Source of the DNA: Pomphorhynchus laevis
Taxonomy: Eukaryota > Acanthocephala > Palaeacanthocephala > Echinorhynchida > Pomphorhynchidae
Length of the DNA stretch: 64,000 nt
Reading direction: 5' to 3'
NCBI GenBank assembly: GCA_012934845.2
Contig: WNNJ02002886.1
Coordinates: 1-64,000, forward strand
Shown: positions 21,505 through 33,623 of the stretch, one piece after another
How positions within the stretch are numbered: the stretch's first letter is position 1
How the letters are laid out: each line of letters starts with the position of its first letter
Translations under genes and position numbers: made by a program
The notes under the pieces: generated by a model
Told to the model about the DNA's origin: nothing
The model's input: the letters and a program-made list of their open reading frames with translations, nothing else
Databases searched by the model: none

Positions 21505-24352
21505 ACTCTTTCGCCACAGCACACGGTTTCCGCCTCGGTCTCCTCAACACTAGATCTATTCTCAATAAATCCGATCTTATCCTCAACGTATTCACCAAGC
21601 AATCCATCGATCTCTTCTGCCTCACCGAATCCTGGCACTCAGATTCCGACGACCTTTCCATTCGCCGTCTGCTCTCTGCCGGTTGCTCCCTAGTCGAATC
21701 CGCCCGCCCCTCAGCTCATGCCCTTCTAAATCCTCTAATCATGGCGGCATCGTCGCATTCGCGCGTCACCCAGCGTCTCTTCGCAAAATCAATCCCCTTT
21801 CAGTCCTTGCTCTTTTGAGTTGCTCACTTGTCGTTATTCTAACCCGATCACTCTAGATCTCGCCATTGTATACCGTCCTGGTTCATCAGCTCCTACAGCC
21901 TTATTTTTTACCGAACTCGCTGACCTCCTTTCTCATTGTTCTTTGTCCTCAATCCCTTCACTCGTTCTAGGCGACTTCAATATCCGCCTAGACCGCCCCT
22001 CTTCCACAGATTCCATCCGCTTCATCAACATTCTATCCAACTACAATTACAAACTAATCTCCACTGCCCCCACACATATACTTAATGGGGCACTCGACAT
22101 CATCGCTGTCCCCGATCATTTTGCTGCCTACACCTCACTGTCCATCTCTGATCCTGGTCTATCCGATCACTTTCTTATCACCCTTGATCTCACTCGCAAC
22201 CACACCCCTCCTCACACACCTACAATCCTACGTCGCCCTTGGAGAAATCTTGACCTCTCCCTTCTCCGCTCTGCCTTACTCAAATCGTCTCTATCATTAC
22301 CCACAATAACATATTCATCTCCTCACGATCTCGCCTTTCTTTTCGACTCTGAACTCACATCCACTCTCGATATTCTCTTGCCCTTCAAGTCTCACCAACA
22401 CCGTCGCTTGCACCGTGCCCCATGGTTTGACATCCAATGTCTACTCTCAAAGCGTCGACTCCGCCATGCTTTTCGAGTCTATCACCGCTCTCTCAGACGC
22501 GATTTCCGCTCGATCACTCCGTCTTTCCGTGATTCCTATCTTGCTCTTCGCCGGTCTCATCTCAACCTACTACGTACCAAATGCAACTCCTTCTGGCAGC
22601 ATAAAATCATCACTTCATTCAACTCTAAGACTATCTGGCATACTTTTAACTCAATCCTGGCTCGTTCCTCTACGCCGTGCAACATCAATGCTAATGATTA
22701 TTCGTCATTTCTCCAGACTAAAGTATCCACGCTGCTCTCTCACACCCCGGTCTCCATCCTATCCCACTCTGCCCCGCCTAGCCTCATCCTTCCGGAACTC
22801 TTTCATCTTCTCCCTGTCTCACCTACAGAAATATCATCTGTCCTCATGTCCTTGCCCAACAAAACCTCACCTGCCGATCCCCTGCCTACCCACATATTAA
22901 AATCTATATGCTCATCGATATCCCCATTTCTCACAACCTTGTTTAACTCGTCCATCCGCAGTCGTATATTCCCTTCACACTGGAAATCCGCAATCGTTCG
23001 TCCCCTCCTTAAAAAACAATCGCTCGACCCCTCCCTTCCTTCTAGCTATCGCCCCATTTCGCTACTCCCTACTCTTTCTAATCTCTTAGAACGCCTCATC
23101 TTAATACAAATCAACGCTTATCTCTCCTCATCCAATCTGTACCCTCCTTTCCAATCCGCTTTCCGCTCTAATCACTCGACAGAAATCGCATGCATAAAAG
23201 TGTACAACGACTTACTCATTTCTCGAGACAAGGCTCTATATAGTGTTCTCATCTCCCTCGACCTCTCCTCCGCATTCGACATTGTCGACCACTCCGTCCT
23301 CCTTTCTCGCCTTCGTTATGATTACGGATTTTCTTCCTCCTCCGTAGCATGGTTCGCCTCATACCTATCCGACCGTTCCTTTCGCGTCTGTTCTAATTCA
23401 TCATCCTCCCCTCCCATCCCTATTTTTTGCGAGGTCCCACAAGGTTCAGTCCTAGGTCCTATGCTTTTCTCTCTTCTGCTTGGCGATCTATCTCCGTTTA
23501 TCAAACCTTACTCCTTTAAGGTCATGCAATACGCCGATGACATTCTAATCTATGCTCATGCACCCGCACATCGCATACACGATATCGGCATTTCTGCCTC
23601 CAACTGTCTTTCTTCTATCTACAAACGTCTCTCCAATCTCCATCTCGTTCTAAACCCCGAAAAGTCCAAAATAATGTGGATCCTCCCCCGTAAACCAAAC
23701 ATATCTCCTCCCATTGTTTCTTTTGCCTCATCGATCATCCCTATAGTCCACAATCTCACTTTCTTAGGCTTCCATTTCGATGATCACCTTTCCCTTAAAC
23801 CCTTCGTCCGTGACAAGGTCCGCTCGTCTAACTTAATTCTCCGTGACATCCGCCGTATCCGCCCCCTTATCGACTTCCGTTCTTGTATGTCTCTTCTTTC
23901 ATCGCTTCTTTTCCCTAAAATCGATTACTGTCTTAGCCTTTTCGCCAATTCTCCAAAATCCATCATCCTACCCCTACAACGAATAATCAACACCGCCGTT
24001 CGAGTGCTCTTTCGTCTCCGTCGCTTCGACCACACATCCACATATCTTGCCCAACTCTCCTGGCCCATCCATCCACATCCGCATCAAACTCCGCCTTCTT
24101 CTCGTTACTTTTCGTCTCATCGCTGTCGGCTCCCCATCGTTCATCAACCTTCCTTTCTTAGACGATACTCGCCCCACCTCGCTATCGCTTCGTTCCTGTC
24201 ATACCCTCTTACTCCACGTTCCTAATTACTCCAACAACTACGGTCTCCGATCCTTCCTCGTTGCCGCCTCACTCACCTGGAATCAACTTCCTCTCGACGT
24301 CCGCCGCGCTCCATCCAAACACCTCCTCCGTTCACACCTTCTCGACACCTGA
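21468..24352 (+). pseudogene. LINE family B ORF2, frame-disrupted APE endonuclease and RT
   Basis: The endonuclease has LGLLNTRSILNKSD, FCLTESWH, LVLGDFNIRLD and GLSDHFLITLD. RT has PLLKKQ, SYRPISLLPTLSNLLERL, QSAFRSNHSTE, ISLDLSSAFDIVDHS, VPQGSVLGPMLFSLLLGDL, MQYADDILIYAHAP and LTFLGFHFD. The C-terminal part runs [30 protein letters not shown] and stops at 24352. The frame changes at about 21715, 21810 and 24060, so this copy cannot make a full ORF2. The conserved order and the C-terminal signature place it in the CR1/L2/Rex1 group. Confidence 0.85.
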
Positions 24353-24369
24353 TTCACAGTCTTGTTTTG

Positions 24370-24422
24370 TTGTGGTCATGTAAGCGTGCGCTGGCACGCA
24401 TTTGCCACGTTAAAATAAATCG
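24370..24422 (+). other. Conserved 3' stem-loop of LINE family B
   Basis: GCGTGC-GCTG-GCACGC forms a 6-bp stem with a 4-nt loop, preceded by GTAA and followed by ATTTGCCACGTTAAAATAAA. Related hairpins end the family B pieces at about 7620-7665, 34935-34975 and 41970-42005. Confidence 0.75.
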
Positions 24423-24499
24423 TTTTTTAAAGAAGGATACACTATGATAGCTAAAGGTTAAAAAAGCTTTATAAACACGATTCTAAATTTATGTTATTT

Positions 24500-25393
24500 A
24501 TGTTAACTGTTTGGAGCTTCAAGATGACCTCGACACTATAAGCATATGGAGCAGGACGACTGGCTTGCTTTTGAATACCTCGAAGTGCAGTCACATGCAT
24601 TTAGGAGTTAAGAAATTTTCTTTTGTGTATAGTTTAGGTGGTGAGCCAATTGAGCAGGTACAGTGCACTAGAGACTTAGGGATACTTGTGCACGAATCGT
24701 TAAAGAGTCGTCCGAACACAGACAGGATTATTCAGTCGACCAGACAATTGAGCTATGTGCTTCGTAGGTGCTTTCGTTACCAATCTGTGTTTTGTCTTAA
24801 AGTGATGTACAACTCAATAATTAGGCCCATTCTTTTATACTGTACACCAGCAACATTTCCGTGCACGCGAGGCGAGCTGAATGATTTAGAAAATGTTCTT
24901 CGCAGGTTGACGAGGTGCTGTCGTCTTCCGAGTAGTTATTCTTATAGGGATAGCTTGCGAGAGATAGACATACCATCGGTTCGGTCTGCGATAGGTGTGT
25001 AGCGACATCTTATGCTTCAGAGATATGTTACTCGGACGTGATGGGTGGCCGGCAAACTGTATCCAGCGGAACAAACGTGATACGAATCGGGGCCACTCTT
25101 TGACTGTGAAAACGCTGCACCATGGGAAGCTGTCTAGAATCAGTCGCCTATCGCACCGGGCGGTGAGGATGTGGAACTTACTTCCGGAGGATATGGTCGC
25201 TATTCAGAGTAGACAGCAGTTCATGCGGAGGATGGAGCAATGGCTGTGCGAGACAAACTCACAGTCTATACCGGATCGTTATCCTTGGGAGGAATGTTGA
25301 ATTGCTTTTCTTTTCAATTTTTTTTTCTTTTTTTTTCACAAAACAGCCCTACGGCTACAGTCTTGTAATTGAATAAATAAATAAATAAATTAG
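24500..25393 (+). mobile_element. LINE family D, 3' fragment (Jockey/CR1 group)
   Basis: 5' truncated; it begins inside RT, after the YADD motif. 24511-25000 reads LLLNTSKCSHMHLG, TRDLGILVHESLK, YNSIIRPILLYCTPATFPCT, ENVLRRLTRCCRLP. After one frame change near 25005 it reads NRGHSLTVKTLHHGKLSR, LSHRAVRMWNLLPEDMVA and stops at 25300. The 3' UTR ends in TGAATAAATAAATAAATAAAT. The family resembles the C-terminal part of LINE C (44.2-44.4 kb). Confidence 0.8.
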
Positions 25394-25429
25394 AGAGCCA
25401 ATAACGAATAAGCCGTCATTAGATAGTTT

Positions 25430-25644
25430 GAACTTAAACCATCCAAATGCTCGTTCAGTGTCGACTCGTATATTCAGACTAAAATTAAGCATTTCTCTTC
25501 ATTTACGTAATATCCATATATGGGTTATAATTCTCATATCAATTTCAAAACAATTAGTAAATGTTCATTTGTTTCGATGCAATGACCATAATTAGCAAAT
25601 CACCGATGGGTAATTTCGTACGATGGATTTTACAATGTATGAAT
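25430..25644 (-). mobile_element. RLE-type LINE fossil, part 1 (split by LINE A copy 2)
   Basis: The minus strand gives PIYGYYVNEEKCLILV and ESTLNEHLDG, matching GPKYGFYINPEKCKIYSNG and the downstream region of the 12.7-kb element. It continues at 29507, where FAAAILSLIH matches FSAATLPLIY. The two parts abut when LINE A copy 2 and its 13-bp duplication are removed. Old and frame-broken. Confidence 0.6.
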
Positions 25645-25681
25645 TAGTGACAAGATAAAAAATGACTGTCTGACGATCAAT

Positions 25682-26780
25682 GAAAAGCGAATCACAGCAA
25701 TTTTGCGTAGAAGAAATGGCAAATTCACAAAAAGAAGAATATTCCGTTTCAAAAATCAATGATCCTAAGGTCAGTAATGTTTTTGTTGATGCAGGGGATG
25801 GGGAGTTACTCCAACAATCCTTAAACTTGCCAATCTGGGCGTAATAAAACTAATTAAGCCCCTAGACAGGCACTTGATGTATAATGTTTTCATGAAAATT
25901 TGCTTCTAATCTAAAAAACATAGTCATATTTAACTCAGTAAGATATCATGAAACAGACATCAAAATCTCTTTTGCTACACAAGATATTCTTGACGATTAC
26001 ACTAGATTTTTTGATTCTAATTTAAAAGAATTCGGTTTGTTTGAACGAAAGCCTATCCTGGCTTTACTGAAAATTACTAACCTACCGGTACATTTGGACG
26101 AATCTGACACTGTATCGCCGAAAAGTATTTACAAAATATCTGATTTTCGCCATTTGATGGGGAAAATGGTTTCCCCATTTCCGTTGGATTCTGCTCAGCG
26201 CCGCTGGGGTATGCGGAAACCCTGGCCCACTCTGCATGCAATCCATTTATGGGATTTAATTTAAACTTCAAAATTGTTAGCAGGGAGGAGTTTACTTATC
26301 CTCATAGTAGCCGGTGCCATAAATAGGGGCACTTGGTTTCTAGCTGCACCCTACCGGCTACATATGAGGTGTGTAGCTCCTCCTCTTGCCTGGCTGTTGC
26401 GAATGGCAGCAAATACACGCCCCCCCATCCTGCTCCAACTGTAGAGAGCCATCCAGCCTGGAGTAGGAGATACTGCGTATTTAAGGCATACTCCAATAAG
26501 TTTGTCTCTGCTGATTTGAGAAAACCCATTTTCTTTTCAGATGCCGCTGCCACGGCTTATCTTCTGGCGGTTCCATAATGTCTGACGAAGAATTATTTCG
26601 CGCAATGGATATTAGGGCAGCAGCTTCCCGTAAACAAACTGAAGAGCTCGTGATGTCCTTATTCTCAGCGCTCCTTAAATCTCCCACAGTTCCGGTGAAT
26701 TCTGTGATTCCAGTTTCTAAAAAGAGGGGGCATCGGTCGACCCCGTTCCCCTTAAAAGATAAGAAAGTTGCTGAATAATT
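25682..26780 (+). pseudogene. LINE A copy 2 ORF1 remnant
   Basis: It starts MKSESQQFCVEEMANSQKEE, comparable to MKKSSSQKF of copy 1. Later pieces give ERKPILALLKITNLP, the CTLPATYEVCSSSSC knuckle region, and HPAWSRRYCVFKAY. Several frame changes and stops are present. The frame at 26578-26778 (MSDEELFRAMDIRAAAS) matches the MSDTDIFKIVDARL segment of copy 1. Confidence 0.75.
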
Positions 26781-26908
26781 TACAGGGAAATAAAGATGCT
26801 GCACAGGGGCAAGTACCTTCCATGGACGAAGCTGGTGGTGGGGAGGGCAACCTTCCTGCACTAGCTCTGTCTAGGTTGGCAATCCCCCCATCCAACTAAT
26901 CCATCACA

Positions 26909-29360
26909 ATGCAGAGTACTCGTGCGCCTTTTTCACTGAATATCCTTCAGTGGAATTCGGGAGGGCTTCTGCCCTTAGACTTCTATCTGGTAGAGATGCA
27001 GATGTTATAGTCCTTTAGGATACGCGGTCTATCCGTCTCCCCCAGAACATTACTCGATTTATCCCAAAGCATATCTGTTCCCACTATACTCCGTACATAA
27101 CCCCTCCTCACTCATCTTCTTCTCAAAGACTCTTGACCTTAGTGAATTGCTCGTTAAGATCCTCCTTCCTATTAAACTATTCATGTCCATCCATTTCTTG
27201 CTTAGTAGTTTCACTCAGTAAGAACGGTAAACGCCTCAGTCTAGCCAATGTCTACATCCGTCCATGGGAAATTCACAATAACCGTGACCTCCAGGATAGT
27301 ATTATTGACAGCGGTTATAACATGATACTTGGGGATTTCAACGACAGAACTGGTCGTTGAATCAATGCAGCTCTTCGCAGAGCTAGGAACGGTTATCTTA
27401 TTCACAAACCCCCGTCACCTACCTTTCATTGCACATCAACAAATTCTATCCTCGACATTTTACTGCTTCACTCGAGGTGGTTGTTAAAACCCTTCTGCAC
27501 GGAGCAGTCGCGCCAGCAATTGTCCACCTCTCATGACCTAATTCGTTGGAGGATTGAGAAAGATATGTTGCTTCGAAGGAGGTTTCACTTTGATCCGATC
27601 AGAGTGGGCTTCTTTCAAGCGGCTATCCAACTCTTTCACAGAATAGGAAATTAAAGGTCGGACCGAATTTAATACCTACCTCTTTTAGCAAGCTACCGCG
27701 ATTTTATCGACTATCTATAAAGGTCCTATACACAATCCCACTCCGACGAAACTCAAGATCCTAGCTAAACTGCTTAACCTCCCTAATATCTCTGTTTCCG
27801 TCAAACAGGCTCTTTCTAACATATACTGGAGCACTAGATATAGGTTCCAGTTGAGTAGGGATAGGACTAGTATTGCTCGCCTTAGTCCTTCTCAGTCTTC
27901 CTTTTGGAAGATTTTCAAGGAGAAATGTGTTTGCTGGAAGGATAGAGCATTTGGTTGGATAGGGAATATAGGCCTTGATAAAGTTTTGAAGGAGTGACTA
28001 GCCCTACACAACTATGGAGCTACTCAATCACCTCAACCATTCCCGCCTTGGTCTAACTTCAAGCGTGGGGATCTATCTGTTACGGATATCCTTAACTCCT
28101 TGGGTCCACTCCCGGGCATCTCCAAATCCGTCGCTCCATTTTCTTCTCGGGTCTGTCAGCTTTTGACAGCTGATCAGAGAAGAGAGGTGACCCTCACAAT
28201 ACTTTTAGCCTACCCATCAGATGTAGCAGGCATCAATATTAGTAAGCGTGTTTTTATTCCTAAGAAAAAATCCTGCTCATGCCCTAAAGATCTCCGGCCC
28301 ATTTCGATTAAAAACGCCATTGTGTCGATTTATGAAAAAGCGCTTGCGCGTAAAATCCACGACCATTTAAGTAGACGTAATTTGATCCCTCCAGGTTTCC
28401 ATGGGTTCAAAGGTCGCTTGGTCCATTCAGCAGTTGATGAGGTAGAGCAGTTTTATCGGGATAATAGCCATCGTCTAGTTGTGGCTGTTTTCCTTGACTT
28501 TTCTGCTGCATTTGACCGCATATCCATTCCCTTTGTGATATCTTCTCTCAGGTCCCTCGGGTTGCCTGTGAGAATTCTGAACAGAGTAGAGATCCTGCTG
28601 TATACCAGGCGATTTTACTATGAAGACGACCCTGATACGCGTCAGTTCTACCCTATTACGGGTGTACCTCAAGGATCCCCACTTTCTCCTATCTTATATA
28701 TTGCTGCCTCCATTAATCTATTCAAAATATTTAAACGCGAACAACGTCTTGTGGTGTACGCTGATGACACCACAGCCCTGTTCACTGGGCACAGGTGTAA
28801 AGACGTAGTCTCTGACATCAGCCGTTTCTTTTTAAGATTAAAAGATCAGCTACCCATATCCAACCTTATTTTAAACTCCGCCAAATCGCAGACGGTTGTC
28901 TTTCATGGCACCTCTGCAACAAAGCAGAAATTTAAGAGATTAGCACTCTCTGCGCTCTCCTCTATATTTGCCTCTGAACCACTTCCCACCTTCACAAGTC
29001 GAATAAAATACCTAGGGTTCACCGTTACGGTGAACTGGTCGACGAAAGCTGACCTGGATAGACTCAAACGTATACTAAAGAAAGCTAGGCGGGTCCTTAA
29101 ACGGGCTCAGCATCTGTCATTGAAAGGGAAAACCCAGGTGTGGCTTTGGGGCACTTGAGCTATCTCGGGATTAGTCTTCTTCTCAAGAGGATGCCCCCCA
29201 GAGCAAATGCTAAGGTTTCTTAAGCTCCTCGTCTCTCGTTTACCCAGCATAGTACGCGCCGATTGGATTCTTCGGGGGGGGGGTGAAAGACCCCGGGTGG
29301 TTCAGTTGGAAAGCGGCGTGTTGGATCGGTTGGGGGCTCAGATCACCCTGGATCTGTGAC
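26909..29360 (+). pseudogene. LINE A copy 2 ORF2 remnant
   Basis: Endonuclease remnants at 26930-27540 include the intact LGDFNDRTGR motif near 27330. The RT part stays open from 28100 to 29158: PKDLRPISIKN, FLDFSAAFDRIS, GVPQGSPLSPILY, VVYADDTTALF, KYLGFTV. Stops and shifts break the rest. The RT-proximal junction (YPSDVAGINISKRVFIPK) has the same missing segment as copy 1. Confidence 0.85.
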
Positions 29361-29506
29361 TGTAGTTTGGAAGTTAAAGACGGAAGTAAATGACTGATTG
29401 AATTGACTAACTATGTTTTTGGTGACTGTATTTCTGTTTTGCATGTTTCTCCTCGATTTTTTGTATTTAAGAAAATCTTTATTTATTTATTTATAGTGAC
29501 AAGATA

Positions 29507-29670
29507 GCAGCAGCAAATGCAGGCGTGATAAATGAAACTGCGTAAATGCTTTCGAAAATATATCATGTTCATCAACTGAGTGTAGTAGAATTTTTATAAA
29601 CGTTTCTAAGACGTTAGTCAACGACGGATAAACATAATCTACATTTTTAAGGCTAGTTTACATCAACAAT
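29507..29670 (-). mobile_element. RLE-type LINE fossil, part 2
   Basis: Continuation of 25430-25644 on the far side of LINE A copy 2. The minus strand gives FAAAILSLIH for the FSAATLPLIY block. The border with the RTE-like LINE (from about 29650) is not sharp. Confidence 0.5.
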
Positions 29671-31699
29671 TTCTTGACAAGAACAAAACAAATAATATAC
29701 AAGATTTTTCCTGTCAACCACTGGTCCGGATGTCGGATCGTGCAGGCAGTGGACGGACTAAACTACTCCAGACATCGCGATACTGGGCGACAGACCAGAG
29801 TTCTCTTTCAGATATCCCAAGCCGGTCTTCGGCCAGTTTCGAGATTTGATCTCTCCACCAGTATCGAGGTCAACCTCAAGGTCTCTTTCCAGAGAGTCTG
29901 GCTTGGAATCTCTTCAGAGGAAGGCAATCCCTAGACATCCTCAGAACGTGCCCTAGCCACCTCAGCTGACTTTGTTCAATGTGGAGAAGCAGCGATTTTA
30001 CTCCGTGTCCATCCCGGATGATTGAATTCCTAACCTTATCTCTAATACTAAACCGGCCAAACTGCGAAAAAACCTCATTTCGGTCGCCTGTATCCAAGAT
30101 ATTATCCTTTCGGTCATAACCCAAAGCTCATGCCCATAGGTTAAGATAGAAATGAAGATTGCGTGGTAAACCGAAAGCCTTGCCCGAAGACTCAACTCCG
30201 GCTTTACCACGACAGATCTGTACAAAGAACGCATTGCTGCGTTAGCTGCACAAATCCGCTTCTCAATCTCCTTGATGTTCCTGCCGTAGCTCGAGTACCA
30301 TACCCCATGATACTTGAAATCCTCCACATCAGGAAAAACCTTTTCTCCAATCTGGATTGACATTGGCAACTGAATCCGAGACGAGCACATGAATAGTCTT
30401 GAAGGTACCAACCAACATCTCTGCCGCTTTACATTCGATCGTGAATCGATCTAGTAGGCATTGTAAGTCATCATGACAAGAAGCCAACAAAACAACGTCA
30501 TCTGCAAAAAGCATAGATGATATCCTGATGGAACCGAACTGAAGACCGACATCCGTCAGAGCAACCCATCTCGAAATTTTGTCTATGGAAACAAGGAACA
30601 AAAGTGAAGACAAATGACAACCCTGACGTAGCCCAAAGCCTACTGGAAATGATTCAGACTTCCTACCTAGAACACGAACACAACTCATACTTCGTTCATA
30701 CAGAGAAGACACAGCTACCCGAAGATAGTGTGGTACTCCATATTCCCTTAGTACCTCCCACAGCCTCTCTCGCGGAACTCGGTCGAACACCTCAAAATTT
30801 ACAAAACATATGTAGACCGGTTGAGCGAACTCCCAGGACGGTTCGAGGATATTTGAGAGAGCAAAGAGCTTATCCGTAGTTCCACGATCTATACGAAATC
30901 CGCATTGTTCTTCTTGCCACTGTTCCTCAACTATAGGCCGTATCTTTAACTTAAGAATCCTAATAAATAACTTAACAGTTTGACTAAGAAGAGTGATGCC
31001 CCAATAATTAGAACACACTCTTCGGTCACCTTTCTTAACGATCGGTACCACCACCCTAGTTCGCCACTCACTTGGAACCTTGCCCGACTTCAATGCAACG
31101 TTGAAGATCCGTGTTAGCCACTTAATGCCAACAACGTCGAGAGCCTTTAAAGCTTCAGGTCGAATTTCGTCTACTCCATAAGACTTTTCATTACGAAGTT
31201 TTTAACAACAGCAATGACCTCTTCCATCGAGATGAGCTCTTCCGTTAGTTCTAAAGGCTCTACTTCTACAAGAGAAGGCATATCCATCGGATTTGGGAGA
31301 CTCCTAAAGTGCTCTTTCCAACAACCAAGAATTTCTTCAATGTCAGTTAGCATCGATCCTCTCTTGTCATAGACAGTGACGTGTTTTCTGCTTTACAATA
31401 CGAAGGTTCCTGATCGTTCTCCAGAACATCTTCGAAGCTGACCTATAATCAAGTTCTAAGTGCTCTCCAAACTTATCCCAACCGTCTTCTTCGCTTCAGT
31501 AACTGCTCGAGCTGAAGCACTCTTTGCCCTTCGGTACTTGTCTACAGCTTCCAATGATTTATCTGACAAAGTTGCCTTATAAGTTAGCTTCTTCTGTTGG
31601 ACAAAATCTCTAACTGTTAGTGCCAGCCAAACAGTTCGAGTATTTCCTCCGTGACAACTTTTCCCATTTGCTTTGGCAAGCGAGGATCTGAACATCTTT
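29650..31699 (-). mobile_element. RTE-like LINE, 5' truncated, frame-broken
   Basis: The minus-strand RT reads GKVPSEWRTRVVVPIVKKGD, EEQCGFRIDRGTTDKLFAL, FDRVPRERLWEVLREYGVP, GFGLRQGCHLSSLLFLVSID and MLFADDVVLLA. A frame change follows, then YGHELWVMTERI, LRWLGHVLRM and a GRPRTRWRD-like C-terminus near 29850. The upstream linker is at 31171-31695. This layout (WLGHV...TRW) is typical of RTE-related LINEs; the clade is inference. At least three frame breaks are present. The 5' end runs into the palindromes at 31678-31756. Confidence 0.8.
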
Positions 31700-31756
31700 G
31701 TTCAGATCCTCGCTTATAGGCCAGTATCACGACTTGAAGTCGTGATACTGGCCTAT
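31678..31756. repeat. Two abutting perfect palindromes
   Basis: The first has arms 31678-31694 and 31699-31715 (17 bp, loop TCTT). The second has arms 31716-31735 and 31737-31756 (20 bp, one-base centre). Both are perfect, with no base between them. They lie at the truncated 5' end of the RTE-like LINE; the left arm of the first is LINE sequence. Confidence 0.97.
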
Positions 31757-32095
31757 TATTAAATTTTAATATCAAATATTAAACTCTTTCTTAGTTTTTG
31801 AGCGCTTTAATGAGCTCAAAAACTCAGGCGTGAAAGGACCTTAAGTTTACTCACAGAAAAGTTAAGTTTTCCTTAGTTAAGTTTGGATTACTAATTGTTC
31901 ATAAAACTTTAAATCATTCTCTATTTCATTATATTTTAATCGATGCATTATCGATATAGACTGCTTAAACATTCTGCAACTTTCAACCATTCGTTCAGTA
32001 TGGCTTCTGTTATCAACGCGACAAATGAATCGTACAAATTACGGTATAGTGTGTATAGCTGAATGGTACGAGATAATGTGTATAATCGTATAAGC
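31757..32095. other. Unannotated spacer
   Basis: A/T-rich sequence between the palindromes and the minisatellite. No gene or repeat was recognised. Confidence 0.5.
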
Positions 32096-33397
32096 ATAAC
32101 AGAGTCAGGAACAAACGAGATGGGCAAAACAGAACTAAGCACAACCGAGATAGGCAAAACAGAGCTTGTGACAACAGAGTTAGACACAACAGAGCTAGGC
32201 ACAACAAAGCTTCGCTCAACACATCTAAGCACAACAAAGCTAGACAAACCAGAGTTAGGCACAACAGAGCTAGGCACAACAAAGCTAGGCACAACAGAGT
32301 TTGGCACAACAGAGCTAAGCACAACACAGCTAAGCACAACACAGCTAGGCACATCATAGCTAGACACAACAGAGCTAGGCACAGCAAAGCTAAGCACAGC
32401 AGAGCTAAGCACAATACAGCTAAGCACATCACAGCAAGATACAACAGAGCTAAGTACAACGGAGCTAAGCGCAACACAGCTAACCACAACAAAGATTGCT
32501 GTGTCTAGCTGTGTTGTATTTAACACACAGCTAAGCAAAACAGAGCTAAGCACAACGGAGCTAAGCACAGCATATCTAGACACAACAGAACTAGACACAG
32601 CAGAGCTAGGCACATCAGAGCTAAGCACATCACAGCTAGGCACAACACAGCTAGGCACAACAGAGTTAGGCACAACAGAGCTAGGCACAACAGAGCTAGG
32701 CACAACAGAGCTAGGCACAACAGAGCTAAGCACAGCATAGCTAGACACAACAGAGCTAGAAACAACAGAGCTAAGTACAACGGTGCTAAGCACAACACAG
32801 CTAACCACAGCAAAGATGTGCTGTGTCTAGCTGTGTTGTATTTAGCACACAGCTAAGCACAACACAGCTAAGCACAACGGAGCTAAGCACAGCATATCTA
32901 GACACAACAGAGCTAGACACAGCAGAGCTAGGCACATCAGAGCTAAGCACATCACAGCTAGGCACAACACAGCTAGGCACAACAGAGTTAGGCACAACAG
33001 AGCTAGGCACAACAGAGCTAGGCACAACAGAGCTAGGCACAACAGAGCTAGGCACAACAGAGCTAGGCACAACAGAGCTAGGCACAGCAGAGCTAGGCAC
33101 AACAGAGATAGGCACAACAGAGATAGGCACAACAGAGCTAGGCACAGTAGAGCTAGGCACAGTAGAGCTAGGTACAACAGAGCTAGGTACAACATAGCTA
33201 GGCACAACAGAGCTAGGCACAACAGAGCTAGGCACACCAGAGCTAAGCACAGTATAGCTAAACAGAACAGAGCTAGGCACAACAGAGCTAGGCACAACAT
33301 AGCTAGGCACAGCAGAGCTAAGCACAACACAGCTAAGCACATCATAGCTAGATACAACAGAGCTGGGCACAACAGCGCTAGGCACAACAGAGCTAGA
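32096..33397. repeat. 15-bp minisatellite with a 322-bp higher-order repeat
   Basis: Tandem variants of AGCTAGGCACAACAG, about 85 units. A longer period is visible: the segment starting CTGTGTCTAGCTGTGTTGTA occurs at 32499 and 32821, each preceded by CACAACACAGCTAACCACA. That segment is the unit in reverse orientation. Because 15 is a multiple of 3 and the unit lacks stops in most frames, long open frames appear on both strands (ELGTT, SSVVP and LCLAL repeats). I see no evidence that any is a gene. Confidence 0.95.
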
Positions 33398-33623
33398 TTT
33401 ATGTTTATTAGATCGAGGGAACAATTACAAACGTTCCCTTAAATGGACACAAAATTTTAATACTATTTTTAATCAGCAAAATTTCCGTCACCATTTTACT
33501 CTAGTGTCTCCACTTAGTGAACGTATTCACTTTGACATATTTGTGCTTATTCGCGTTCAAATTGATACTTGTCAATGTTCACGTTGATATTTCTGAGTCG
33601 ATTGTATATTGATGCGATCAACG

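Larger units (their letters stand above)
20172..24440 (+). mobile_element. LINE family B, copy 1 (CR1/L2 group), near full length
   Basis: This has a leader, ORF1 (20365-21504), a disrupted ORF2 (21468-24352) and a short 3' UTR. The UTR ends in a stem-loop followed by TTGCCACGTTAAAATAAATC. The leader at 20190-20290 is a run of imperfect CGACAACCAT units, followed by two AACTACTTACAATTA units at 20304-20333. No target duplication was found, so the left border is approximate. Other family B pieces lie at 7.4, 7.6, 33.8, 34.9, 39.8 and 43.4 kb. Confidence 0.85.
25658..29493 (+). mobile_element. LINE family A, copy 2, decayed but nearly full length
   Basis: Bounded by a 13-bp duplication, TAGTGACAAGATA, at 25645-25657 and 29494-29506. 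The 3' end is a (TTTA)n tail at about 29479-29493. The leader is only about 24 nt before an ORF1-like ATG at 25682. ORF1 remnants run to 26780 and contain the zinc-knuckle region. ORF2 starts at 26909 (SLNILQWNSGG) and ends near 29360. Confidence 0.9.

Noticed and set aside
25645-29506. Treating the two RLE-type LINE pieces on either side of LINE A copy 2 as independent insertions
   Set aside because: They are in the same orientation and consecutive in the family protein, and the 13-bp duplication explains the interruption.
32801-33424. Long repetitive open frames (SSVVP, LCLAL, ELGTT repeats) as a secreted or silk-like protein gene
   Set aside because: The frames are open on both strands and in several phases because the 15-bp unit lacks stops. 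There is no signal of splice sites or codon bias, and the higher-order structure is DNA-level.
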